The position numbers and the translations under genes are program-made. This document shows positions 52,273 through 60,275 of a stretch of 64,000 nt of DNA, one piece after another (the first letter of the stretch is position 1; each line of letters opens with the position of its first letter). Location: assembly GCF_023100905.1 (NCBI RefSeq), contig NZ_CP064686.1:2356001-2420000 (forward strand), read 5' to 3'. The notes under the pieces were generated by a model. It saw only the letters and a list, made by a program, of their open reading frames with translations, ran no database searches and had not been told where the DNA came from. This stretch comes from Bradyrhizobium sp. 4. Its GTDB lineage: Bacteria; Pseudomonadota; Alphaproteobacteria; Rhizobiales; Xanthobacteraceae.

Positions 52273-53331
52273 ATGGAGTCGTCCACCCAGCTCGTCATCC
52301 TCGCCGGCCTCGGCATCGGCCTGCTTTACGGCGCCGTCGGCCTGCTCAGCGGCTTCTGCCTGATGAGCAGCATGCGCGGCTGGCTGGCGAAGGGGGATGG
52401 GCGCTTGGTACGCACCTACGCGTTGGCGATCGCGGTTGCGACCGCCGCGAGCCAATTCCTCGCCGGCAACGGCATGGTCGATCTCGGCAAGTCGATCTAC
52501 CTGCAACAGTCCTTTTCGGTGCCAGTGCTGTTTCTCGGCGGACTTCTGTTTGGATACGGAATGGTGCTGTCGAACGGCTGCGGTTCGCGCGCGCTGGTGC
52601 TGCTCGGTCGAGGCAATCTCCGCTCCTTCGTCGTGGTGGTCGTGCTCGCCATCGCCGCGCAGATGACGCTCAAGGGCCTGATCGCGCCGGTGCGCATCGC
52701 GCTGGTCCAGGCCTCGCAAACCACGGTCAACGTGAATTCGCTGCCGTCACTGTTGGCGACGTTCGGTCCGGCTGAAGCGGTTTCGCGCGCGATGGCTGCT
52801 GCTGTCGTCGTTGTTGCGCTGATCCTGTTCGCTTTCGCGCACCCGGCGTTCCGGCGTTCCCCCGGCCAGATTGCGGCCGGTGTCATCGTCGGTCTCCTCG
52901 TCGCCGGCGGCTGGTTCGTCACCGGCTATCTCGGCGCGGATGACTTCAACCCGGTGCCGGTGACCTCGCTCACGTTCGTCGCGCCGATTGCGGACAGTCT
53001 GCAATATGCCATGCTCTCGACTGGTCTGACGCCGAATTTCGGCATTGCAACAGTTGCCGGCGTCTTCGCTGGCAGTCTGGCCACCGCGCTAGCTACGGGC
53101 CGTTTCCATCTCGAAGGCTATTCCTCGCCACGCCATATGCTGCGTTCGGCCAGCGGCGCTGCGCTGATGGGTATCGGCGGCGTGATGGCGTTCGGCTGCT
53201 CGATCGGGCAAGGGCTCACCGGGGTGTCGACGCTCGCGCTGGGCTCCTTCGTCGCCATCGCCGGCATCCTGCTCGGCACGATGGCGGGCTTGCGCGGGAT
53301 GCTGCGCGTTCAGCCGTTCGCGGTAGCCTGA
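52273..53331 (+). CDS. YeeE/YedE family transporter (thiosulfate or related sulfur import)
   Basis: 352-residue polytopic membrane protein. Conserved cysteines in SNGCGSRALVLL and AFGCSIGQGLTG match the YeeE/YedE family, in which TsuA imports thiosulfate through cysteine-mediated relay. About nine to ten hydrophobic segments are visible. The ATG at 52273 lies two bases after the reductase stop. It overlaps the convergent exporter gene by 22 bases. No TusA-like or rhodanese gene is adjacent, so the sulfur substrate is unconfirmed. Confidence 0.85.
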   Translation: MESSTQLVILAGLGIGLLYGAVGLLSGFCLMSSMRGWLAKGDGRLVRTYALAIAVATAASQFLAGNGMVDLGKSIYLQQSFSVPVLFLGGLLFGYGMVLSNGCGSRALVLLGRGNLRSFVVVVVLAIAAQMTLKGLIAPVRIALVQASQTTVNVNSLPSLLATFGPAEAVSRAMAAAVVVVALILFAFAHPAFRRSPGQIAAGVIVGLLVAGGWFVTGYLGADDFNPVPVTSLTFVAPIADSLQYAMLSTGLTPNFGIATVAGVFAGSLATALATGRFHLEGYSSPRHMLRSASGAALMGIGGVMAFGCSIGQGLTGVSTLALGSFVAIAGILLGTMAGLRGMLRVQPFAVA

Positions 53332-54224
53332 CGGCGCAGCATACGATCGCCGAGCGTGGCAAAGCCAATGCCACCGATGATCAGTCCGGCCGCAACGGCA
53401 AGACTAAAATCAATAGGCTCGCCCAGCAGGATCGCAGCGCAGGCGATCCCGACGAGCGGCGTGCCGGTGGTTCCGAGCGCCGTCGTCAGAGCCGAGATGC
53501 TCTTGTTGACCATCGACATGGCCCAATAAGCCAGCGCCGTCCCGATCAGACCGGAGTACAGGAACAGCAGGACGAGTTTCCATGACCATTCCGCGTGCGG
53601 CAGCCCCTCCACGATCATCGCAGCCGCTGACAGCACGATCGTGGCAACGAGCACTTGCCAGATTAGGAGCTGAAGTGGCGATGCGATCCAGCGATGGGCC
53701 CGAATATAGATGATGTTCGCAGCCCATGAGATCGCGGCCAGGATCACCATGCCGGCGCCAAGCACGACGTTGGCATTCGTCCAGTCGATCGAGGTGGGAT
53801 TCAGGATCACGGCAAGACCAATCAGCCCGAGCAGGGCGCCGGCCAGTTTTGGCGCAGTCAGCGTATCCTTCCCCAGCAGGGGCGCTGCGATCGCGACCCA
53901 GAGCGGCGTGGTGTAGCCGAGCACAATGGCCTTGCTCGCGGGCAGGAAGCGCACACCGGCCGCCACCAGGACAGAGAATATCGTCATGTGCAGCAGCGCG
54001 ACACTCAGGACCACCGGAATGTCGCGCCGGTTCGGGATCACCAGATTGTTGCTGAGCCCCAGGATCACGAACAATGCTGCCAAAGCGATCCAGCTGCGGA
54101 TCGCCGAGGTCCAGAGCGGCGGAAGGAATTGCACGAGTTGCTTCGTCACCGACCAGTTTACGCCCCAGGCCAGCACGACGATGAGGAATAGGCCGACGGC
54201 CGCGCGGGGCGAGAGGGAGTTCAT
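53310..54224 (-). CDS. EamA/DMT family exporter
   Basis: 304-residue protein with ten hydrophobic helices arranged as two EamA repeats (about 10-140 and 152-290). Starts MNSLSPRAAVGLFLIVVLAWGVNW; helix 3-4 contains SKAIVLGYTTPLWVAIAAPL, the DMT superfamily signature. These proteins export amino acids, purines or other small metabolites. It is divergent from a MocR-type regulator with paired inverted repeats in the 82-bp gap, so it is probably that regulator's target. The 3' end overlaps the YeeE gene. Confidence 0.9.
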   Translation of the reverse strand: MNSLSPRAAVGLFLIVVLAWGVNWSVTKQLVQFLPPLWTSAIRSWIALAALFVILGLSNNLVIPNRRDIPVVLSVALLHMTIFSVLVAAGVRFLPASKAIVLGYTTPLWVAIAAPLLGKDTLTAPKLAGALLGLIGLAVILNPTSIDWTNANVVLGAGMVILAAISWAANIIYIRAHRWIASPLQLLIWQVLVATIVLSAAAMIVEGLPHAEWSWKLVLLFLYSGLIGTALAYWAMSMVNKSISALTTALGTTGTPLVGIACAAILLGEPIDFSLAVAAGLIIGGIGFATLGDRMLRRQATANG

Positions 54225-54245
54225 CGGAAAATCCTTGAAGCAGTT

Positions 54246-54260
54246 CTATCCGGCGGATAG
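54246..54260. promoter_or_regulatory. inverted repeat 1 between exporter and MocR gene
   Basis: CTATCCG-G-CGGATAG: perfect 7-bp arms around one base, 21 bases upstream of the exporter start codon. A candidate operator for the adjacent MocR regulator. Confidence 0.6.
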
Positions 54261-54268
54261 CATTCCGC

Positions 54269-54290
54269 CTGGCACCGAAAAAAGTGCCAG
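54269..54290. promoter_or_regulatory. inverted repeat 2 between exporter and MocR gene
   Basis: CTGGCAC (54269-54275) and GTGCCAG (54284-54290) flank an A-rich loop. It lies just before the Shine-Dalgarno of the regulator. Sequence differs from repeat 1, so two proteins or an RNA hairpin may be involved. Confidence 0.5.
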
Positions 54291-54306
54291 ATCAGAAAGG
54301 ATCAAG

Positions 54307-55755
54307 GTGCCAGTTCCGGAAAGCATGATCTCCGCCCTGATCGAGCTGAACCGGGCCGACGACGAGGGACTGGTGGCTCAGCTGACGAGCCAGCTCCGAA
54401 GCTTGATCGCGACCGGCCGTCTCGTCAAAGGCCGCACGCTGCCATCGAGCCGCCGGCTTGCGAGCGATCTCGGCGTCTCGCGCAACACCGTCAGCTATGC
54501 GTTCGAGCAGCTCGCCGCCGAGGGATATCTCGAGGCCTCGCACGGACGCCGTCCGATGATTACGCTCGAGGGCGGCGAGCGCATTGCAGAGGCGGGCGCC
54601 ATCGCATCTCGCATGCGCCTTGCCAGGCCGCGGCTTTCGCCTTGGGCTTCAAGCCTCACGCAGACCGACTGGCCGATGTCTTATCAGGCGCGACTGAGAC
54701 CCTTGCGTCCCGGGCACGGCGATTTCCGGGAGTTTCCGAACGAGGTCTGGGCGCGCTGCCTGCGCCGCAGCGCCGTGCGCGCGGCCAAGCGCGAGCTCGG
54801 ACCGGTCAACCGGGCGCGCCTGCGCGAGGCGCTGGCGCATTATCTCGCGACCAGCAGGGGTGTGCGCGCGACGGCGGATCAGATCCTGATTCTGCCGAGC
54901 GCGCAGGCCGCGCTGACCTTGATTGCAGCCGCCGTCATCACGCCCGGCGACGACGTCTGGGTCGAGGATCCCGGCTACCCCGGCGCCGCAGCCGCGTTCC
55001 GCGCGTCCGGTGCGCGCGTGACCGGGATGAGGTTGGACGAGCAGGGCATGCAGCGGATTCCGGGGATAGCGACCCCGACATTGATCTTCATGACTCCGTC
55101 GCACCAGCACCCGACTGGTCGCCTGATGTCGCTCTCGCGCCGCACGGAGTTTCTTGGCCTGAGCAGGCCCGGCAAGACCTGGATCGTAGAGGACGATTAC
55201 GACGGTGAATTCCACTATGACAGCCGGCCGGTGCCGGCCTTGCAGGGACTCGATGCCCATGGCCGCGTGTTCTATGTCGGTACGTTCTCCAAGGCCATGA
55301 CCTCGGACATCCGCCTCGGCTATCTCGTCGTTCCTCCGGCCCTGGTCAACACCTTGGAGATCGCACAGCGGCACATCGGGCTGATCGCCCCGAGCCACGT
55401 CCAGGAAGCGCTGGCCGAGTTCATTGCCGACGGGCATTTCCTGGCGCATCTGCGCCGGGTGCGCCGGATCTATCATGCCCGCCGCGATCACCTCGTCGAG
55501 GGACTAGAGCGCCATTTGGGCGACGTGCTCTCTGCCGAAGTGCCCCCCGGTGGCATTCAGCTCGTCGCGCGCCTCAAGCGCGGTCGCGCGGATCAGAAGG
55601 CGGTAAAGCGGCTGGTCGAAGCGGGCGTTGAAACGCGTGCCCTGTCCGGCTTGGCACTGGGCAGGCCGCGCGATCACGGTCTATTGCTCGGCTTCGCGGC
55701 CTGGCGCGAGAGCGAGATCACCGCGGCGTTGCGGACGATGGCGTCCTGCTTCTAG
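54307..55755 (+). CDS. MocR-type GntR regulator with aminotransferase domain
   Basis: 482 residues. An N-terminal GntR winged helix (LIATGRLVKGRTLPSSRRLA, then SRNTVSYAFEQLAAEGYLEA) is fused to a class I aminotransferase-like domain. The PLP region shows VEDDYDGEFHYD and the Schiff-base lysine in YVGTFSKAM. Such regulators bind PLP and often an amino acid or amine and control neighbouring transport or catabolic genes. The GTG at 54307 is chosen because AAGGA ends five bases before it; ATG at 54325 is an alternative. The divergent EamA exporter is the likely target. Confidence 0.87.
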   Translation: MPVPESMISALIELNRADDEGLVAQLTSQLRSLIATGRLVKGRTLPSSRRLASDLGVSRNTVSYAFEQLAAEGYLEASHGRRPMITLEGGERIAEAGAIASRMRLARPRLSPWASSLTQTDWPMSYQARLRPLRPGHGDFREFPNEVWARCLRRSAVRAAKRELGPVNRARLREALAHYLATSRGVRATADQILILPSAQAALTLIAAAVITPGDDVWVEDPGYPGAAAAFRASGARVTGMRLDEQGMQRIPGIATPTLIFMTPSHQHPTGRLMSLSRRTEFLGLSRPGKTWIVEDDYDGEFHYDSRPVPALQGLDAHGRVFYVGTFSKAMTSDIRLGYLVVPPALVNTLEIAQRHIGLIAPSHVQEALAEFIADGHFLAHLRRVRRIYHARRDHLVEGLERHLGDVLSAEVPPGGIQLVARLKRGRADQKAVKRLVEAGVETRALSGLALGRPRDHGLLLGFAAWRESEITAALRTMASCF

Positions 55756-55765
55756 CGCAAGCGCG

Positions 55766-56989
55766 CTAATCCACGGCCCTGGTCACGATCCGAATTTCCG
55801 ACGTCAGCGTCCGGTGCACCGGGCACTTGTCGGCGATCTCCATCAATTTCTTGCGCTGCTCGGGATCGAGCGCGCCGTCCATCGCGATGTCGCGCTCGAT
55901 CTGGTCGAGCATGCCGTCGCGCGTCTCGCATTCCGCGCAGTCTTTCGCATAGATCTTAGAATGCTTCAGTGAGACGGTGACACGATCGAGCGGCAGCGAC
56001 TTGCGGTCGGCATAGAGGCGCATGGTCATGGAGGTGCAGGCCCCGAGGCCAGCGAGCAGAAGATCATAAGGACCAGGGCCGGCATCCTCGCCGCCGGCGG
56101 CGACCGGTTCATCCGCGATCAGGCGATGCGGACCGACAGAGATGACCTGGTTGAACTTGCTCTTGCGGGTCTCCTGCACCACGACCCGGCGCGGCGCCTC
56201 CGGGAGATCCATTGCCTTCGCGGGTTTGGCTGTGTCGATGTATCGGCTTGCCCAGGCCGCGATCATGTCGGCTGCGTAGAGCGCATCGGCCGGCTTGGTC
56301 AGCAGATGATCCGCATGATCGAGCGAGACGAAGCTCTTGGGATGCCGGGCGGAGACGAAGAGCTTGGTCGCATTGTCGATGCCGACAGTATCGTCGACTG
56401 GAGAATGCATGACCAACAGCGCCTTGTGCAGGCCCGTGACGTCCTTCATCAGCTCGTGCTCGGCGATGTCGTCGAGGAATTCGCGCTTGATCCGGAACGG
56501 GCGTCCCGCAAGCGAGACTTCGACCTCACCTTGGGTGCGAATGTCGTCGAGGTGCTCTTTGAACAGGCCGGTGACGTGGGCGGGATCGGATGGTGCCGCG
56601 ATGGTCGCAACCGCCTTGGCCTCCGGGATGCGTCCGGCCGCCGCGAGGATCGCGGCGCCGCCGAGGCTGTGACCGATGAGGATCGACGGCGCCTTGCGGA
56701 CGCTACGCAGATGATCGGCGGCGCGCACGAGATCGGCGACATTGGAGGAAAACGTCGAATTGGCGAAATCCCCTTCACTGGAGCCGAGCCCGGTAAAGTC
56801 GAAGCGCAGCACCGCGATGCCCTTGACGGCGAGCGCGACCGAGATGCGCTTGGCGGCCAGCGTGTCCTTGCCGCAAGTGAAGCAATGCGCGAACAGCGCG
56901 ATGGCCGCCGGCTCGCCGTCGGGTAGCTCCAGCGCGGCCGAAAGTTGATGGCCGCCTTCGCCGGTGAATTGAAAGCGCTCTGTCGGCAT
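55766..56989 (-). CDS. alpha/beta hydrolase fused to OsmC-like peroxide reductase domain
   Basis: 407 residues, two modules. Residues about 1-260: serine hydrolase with nucleophile GHSLGG and catalytic Asp/His in HSPVDDTVG and LDHADHLL. Residues about 270-407: OsmC/YhfA-like domain with two redox cysteines, GLGACTSMTMRLYA and ADKCPVHRTL, the pair that reduces organic hydroperoxides. The fusion suggests release and reduction of lipid hydroperoxides by one polypeptide, an inference. Convergent with the MocR gene (10 bases). It follows the sulfite-oxidase-like gene by 25 bases on the same strand. Confidence 0.88.
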   Translation of the reverse strand: MPTERFQFTGEGGHQLSAALELPDGEPAAIALFAHCFTCGKDTLAAKRISVALAVKGIAVLRFDFTGLGSSEGDFANSTFSSNVADLVRAADHLRSVRKAPSILIGHSLGGAAILAAAGRIPEAKAVATIAAPSDPAHVTGLFKEHLDDIRTQGEVEVSLAGRPFRIKREFLDDIAEHELMKDVTGLHKALLVMHSPVDDTVGIDNATKLFVSARHPKSFVSLDHADHLLTKPADALYAADMIAAWASRYIDTAKPAKAMDLPEAPRRVVVQETRKSKFNQVISVGPHRLIADEPVAAGGEDAGPGPYDLLLAGLGACTSMTMRLYADRKSLPLDRVTVSLKHSKIYAKDCAECETRDGMLDQIERDIAMDGALDPEQRKKLMEIADKCPVHRTLTSEIRIVTRAVD

Positions 56990-57014
56990 GGGCTTTCCCC
57001 GTTCTTGCTTGAAT

Positions 57015-57674
57015 CTAATCGCCCGAATAGCGCTGCTCTGCCCAGGGATCGCCGCGATTATGATAGCCGCGGACTTCCCAGAAGCCCGGCGCGTCCTCGG
57101 TCAGGAATTCGATCGACTGAACCCATTTGGCGCTCTTCCAGAAATACAGATGCGGCACCACCAGCCGCACCGGACCGCCATGTTCGGCCGACAATGGCTC
57201 ACCGGACCAGCTATGGGCGAGCAATGCATCCTCGGCTGCAAAGTCGTCCAGCGCGAGGTTGGTGGTGTAGCCATCATGGGAATGCAGCACGACGATGCGC
57301 GCGTCCTCGCGCGGCTGGCAGGCCGCGAGCAGCTCGCGCGTAGCTAGCCCCTCCCACTCATTGTCGTAGCGCGACCAGGTCGTGACGCAGTGGATGTCGG
57401 AGGTGAACCGCGCCTGCTTCTGGGCGGCGAACTCGGCAAAGGTCCAGAACACGGGGGTCTCGATTGCGCCGTAGACGTCGAGCCGCCAGCGCTCGCGCGA
57501 AACCGGCGGCACGATGCCGAGATCGAGCACCGGCCAGTCTTTTGTCAGATGCTGGCCGGGCGGCAGGCGCTGATCTTCCGGGCGCGTGATCTTGCCGGTC
57601 AAAAAGCGGCCTTCGCGCGCCCATTTTTCCTTGGTGCGCGTCAGCTTACTGTCGGATGGCGTCTCGTCGGTCAT
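57015..57674 (-). CDS. sulfite-oxidase-like molybdopterin oxidoreductase (YuiH-type)
   Basis: 219-residue protein consisting of a SUOX/MsrP-like molybdenum-cofactor fold only. The Mo-ligand cysteine is in IHCVTTWSRYDNEWEG; PVRLVVPHLYFWKSAKWV is also typical. No haem domain, signal peptide or Tat motif is visible, so it is cytoplasmic. The substrate is unknown. The gene is three bases after the MFS remnant and precedes the hydrolase-OsmC fusion, with a possible shared theme of redox repair. Confidence 0.87.
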   Translation of the reverse strand: MTDETPSDSKLTRTKEKWAREGRFLTGKITRPEDQRLPPGQHLTKDWPVLDLGIVPPVSRERWRLDVYGAIETPVFWTFAEFAAQKQARFTSDIHCVTTWSRYDNEWEGLATRELLAACQPREDARIVVLHSHDGYTTNLALDDFAAEDALLAHSWSGEPLSAEHGGPVRLVVPHLYFWKSAKWVQSIEFLTEDAPGFWEVRGYHNRGDPWAEQRYSGD

Positions 57675-57677
57675 GAG

Positions 57678-57971
57678 CTACTCGTGGCGGTGCATCGCGG
57701 AGGCATGCTTGGTGTCGCGCATGGTGGAATAGATGATCAGCGACAGGCAGATGATACCAGCGAGATAGTAGTAGAACCACTCCTCATGCCCGATGCTCTT
57801 GAGATTGAGCGCGATCGCCGGCGCCGTGCCTCCGAACACCGAGACGGTGATCGCATAGGGCAGGCCTACGCCGAGGTTGCCCGATCGAGCCGATGAAGAT
57901 CGCGTTGATCCGCGCTGGGCGCTGGCGACATCAAAATGCTCAGAGGCCGGTTTGGCTGGTTGCTCAGTCAC
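57678..57971 (-). pseudogene. remnant of an MHS/MFS transporter gene with a large internal deletion
   Basis: 97-codon frame starting at GTG 57971 with GGAGAGG upstream. Residues 1-20 look like a normal N-terminus. The last 65 residues (VGLPYAITVSVFGGTAPAIA, then GHEEWFYYYLAGIICL) are the C-terminal helices of a metabolite:H+ symporter-type transporter. Between them, a shifted frame reads RINAIFIGSIG, which resembles transmembrane helix 1 of the same family (usually GNLVEWYDF follows). So helix 1 is joined directly to helices 11-12 and about 300 residues are missing; the short out-of-frame piece implies a -1 and a +1 indel. Confidence 0.75.
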
Positions 57972-58004
57972 GTCCCGCCTCTCCGCATCGCTGTTTGGAG
58001 AGGT

Positions 58005-59228
58005 CTACATCGCCTTTCCAAGCAAAAATGGCAACTGGCGGGGACCTCTGACGGTTCCCTGTGACCAGGTCACCGTGCCCGCCGGATCGAGGGCGAAGTC
58101 CGGAATTCGCTTCAGCCATTCCTCCAACGCAACCTGCATCTCCATGCGCGCAAGGTTCGAGCCGACGCAGCGGTGGATACCGAGGCCGAAGGCGGCGTGG
58201 CGGTTCTCACGGCGGTCAATCACGACCTTGTCAGCATCCGGAAACATTTTCGGGTCACGGTTGGCGGCCGGGAAGGACAGCAGCACCATGTTGCCTGCCT
58301 TGACCGGGCAGCCGGAAATCGTGGTCTCCTTGACCACTTCGCGCGCCATCGTCACCGGCGAATAGGCGCGCAGCAGCTCCTCCACCGCGGTCGGGATCAG
58401 TCCGGGCTCGGCGACCAGGCGCTGGCGGTCGGCCGGCGTCCGGGCGAGGTGCCAGAGCGAGGAGCCGATCGCGCTCCATGTGGTGTCGATGCCGGCGATC
58501 AGGAGCAGTCGCAGCGAGCCCAGCACGTGCGAATCCTCGAGCGGATTGCCCTCCTTGTCCCTGGCATTCATCAGGTAGGAAATGAGGTCGTCGGTCGGCT
58601 TGTTCTTGCGCGCTTCGATATGGGCGCTGAAATAGACGGTCATCTCTTGCACCGCCTGGAGCAGCGTGTTTTCGTCCTTGATGCCAAGTTCCAGGATCAT
58701 GTGGATCCAGCGGATGAAGAGATCGCTGTCTGTCTCGGGGATGCCAAGCATGTGGGCGATCGCGCGAACCGGAATGTGCTTGGTGTAGCGCTCTGCCGCG
58801 TCCAGTCCGCCTTCAGTGATGAAACCGTCGATCAACTCGTTGCAGATCGCGCGCACCCGCGGTTCCAGCTTCTTCATCGCGTCCGGCGTGAACGGCGGCA
58901 GCAGCAATTGCTTGGCTGGCTTGTGCACCGGCGGATCGGACGTGATCGGCGGGGCGGAGTTTCTGCTGGTGATCTCCGGCCGAACGTCACGGACGATGAT
59001 GCGGCGCGAGGAGAAATGCTCGCTGTCGTTGGCGATCTGGCGCACCGCTTCATAGGTCGTCGGCAGGTAGCAGCCGAGGAAGCGGTCGGTATGCACGACC
59101 GGGCTTGCGGCGCGCAGCTCGTCCCAGATCGGGAAAGGATCTTCCGTCCATTGCGGATCGGTGTGGTCGAAATCATGGACCCAGTCGGTCACGGGCGGAT
59201 GGGCGGCGGGCTGGCTGACGTCGGACAT
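58005..59228 (-). CDS. cytochrome P450
   Basis: 407-residue soluble class I P450. I-helix LLIAGIDTTWSAIGS, ExxR in EELLRAYSP, haem loop AAFGLGIHRCVGSNLARMEM with the thiolate Cys. It is 54 bases downstream of a 3Fe-4S ferredoxin gene on the same strand, its probable electron donor; the reductase must come from elsewhere. Both are divergent from a TetR repressor. The family resembles Rhodopseudomonas and Bradyrhizobium P450s acting on small aromatic or terpenoid-like molecules, but the substrate cannot be assigned. Confidence 0.94.
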   Translation of the reverse strand: MSDVSQPAAHPPVTDWVHDFDHTDPQWTEDPFPIWDELRAASPVVHTDRFLGCYLPTTYEAVRQIANDSEHFSSRRIIVRDVRPEITSRNSAPPITSDPPVHKPAKQLLLPPFTPDAMKKLEPRVRAICNELIDGFITEGGLDAAERYTKHIPVRAIAHMLGIPETDSDLFIRWIHMILELGIKDENTLLQAVQEMTVYFSAHIEARKNKPTDDLISYLMNARDKEGNPLEDSHVLGSLRLLLIAGIDTTWSAIGSSLWHLARTPADRQRLVAEPGLIPTAVEELLRAYSPVTMAREVVKETTISGCPVKAGNMVLLSFPAANRDPKMFPDADKVVIDRRENRHAAFGLGIHRCVGSNLARMEMQVALEEWLKRIPDFALDPAGTVTWSQGTVRGPRQLPFLLGKAM

Positions 59229-59282
59229 CTCGAAATCCCTTGGGGCTCGTGTGCACGGAAGGCTCGCGGGGCAGCGGCTGCG

Positions 59283-59492
59283 CTACTCCTCGATCACGTC
59301 GATCGCGATTTCCGGACAATTGGATTTGGCGAGCCAGGCCTTGTCTTCGAGGCCGGATGGGACGGTGCCGTCGCCGGCTTCGTGGGCGTTGCCGTATTCG
59401 TCCAGCTCGAACAGCTCCGGCGCCAGCGCCTTGCAGCGCGCGTGCCCCTGGCATTTGTCCGGATCGACGCGAACCCTCAGTCGCTCTGTCAT
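59283..59492 (-). CDS. 3Fe-4S type ferredoxin partner of the P450
   Basis: 69-residue ferredoxin. The cluster ligands are the two cysteines of CQGHARC (spacing C-x5-C, with Ala-Arg where a [4Fe-4S] protein would have a central Cys) and a third in NCPEIAID. That pattern is the 3Fe-4S (or alternative) ferredoxin used by many bacterial P450s. The ATG at 59492 is preceded by GAGGAAG. It is the first gene of the ferredoxin-P450 operon. Confidence 0.92.
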   Translation of the reverse strand: MTERLRVRVDPDKCQGHARCKALAPELFELDEYGNAHEAGDGTVPSGLEDKAWLAKSNCPEIAIDVIEE

Positions 59493-59559
59493 GGCGGCTT
59501 CCTCGGTCGTATGCGCTCCGGCCTGAAGGCGGCGCGCGCTCCCATCTGAGTTCTTATTC

Positions 59560-59616
59560 AAGTTATAGGATATTACATTCGCGGCGGGCTTCCCCTGTCA
59601 AGCGCAAACTTATAGG
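59560..59616. promoter_or_regulatory. promoter and direct repeats between ferredoxin and TetR genes
   Basis: On the minus strand, TTGACA (59601-59596) and TGTAAT (59577-59572), 18 bases apart, form a good promoter for the ferredoxin-P450 operon. AAGTTATAGG (59560-59569) and AACTTATAGG (59607-59616) are near-identical direct repeats that flank it and may be binding sites for the adjacent TetR protein. Confidence 0.6.
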
Positions 59617-59627
59617 CTCTGCGCAAC

Positions 59628-60275
59628 ATGCGTTCACAACTTTCCCGCAAGCCCGAGAACACCTACCACCATGGCGATCTCCGCGACGCCTTGATCAAGG
59701 CCGCGCTGCGCGAAGCCGAGCAGGGCGGGACGGAGGCGATCAGCATCAAGGCGCTGGCAAAGCAGCTGGGTGTCTCGCAGCCGGCGCCCTACCGGCATTT
59801 CGCCGATCGCGAGGCGCTGCTTGCGGCGGTGACGGCGGAGGCGTTCCGGCAGCTCAACGGGATCTTGCGGGCGGCGATGGCAAAGCCGTCGAAGCGGTCG
59901 AAGCTGTCGCTGTTGGCGCAGGCGACGCTGGATTTCGGCTTACGCCGCAATGGCATCTACCGCTTGATGTTCGCCTCTCGCACGGTGTCGTGTGCGGCGA
60001 AAGGTAGCGAGTTGCACGAAGCGACCCGCGAAACGTTTGCGCTCGTGATCGAGGCACTGGAAGCTCCGGCTGTTGATTACTTGCGCGAGCGGCAGGCGCT
60101 CAAGATCTGGGCGGCGGTGCACGGCGTGGTGATGCTGGCTGAGCAGGGACTGTTCACCGGCGAGGCGGCTCATGCCACGCGCGAAGACCTGGTCGAGGAC
60201 TTTGTCAGCGAAACCAAGGCAGCGCTTGCGGTGGCGATCAAGGGCGCACGGCGCCGGAAAAAGGCCGGCGCTTAA
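59628..60275 (+). CDS. TetR family regulator (likely controls ferredoxin-P450 operon)
   Basis: 215-residue repressor with DNA-binding helices ALIKAALREAEQGGTEAISI and QLGVSQPAPYRHFADREALL, and a C-terminal WHG-like ligand domain. It is divergent from the ferredoxin-P450 operon, so that operon is its likely target; ligand unknown. It has no good Shine-Dalgarno. The stop overlaps the stop of the convergent racemase-like gene through the shared TTAA. Confidence 0.87.
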   Translation: MRSQLSRKPENTYHHGDLRDALIKAALREAEQGGTEAISIKALAKQLGVSQPAPYRHFADREALLAAVTAEAFRQLNGILRAAMAKPSKRSKLSLLAQATLDFGLRRNGIYRLMFASRTVSCAAKGSELHEATRETFALVIEALEAPAVDYLRERQALKIWAAVHGVVMLAEQGLFTGEAAHATREDLVEDFVSETKAALAVAIKGARRRKKAGA

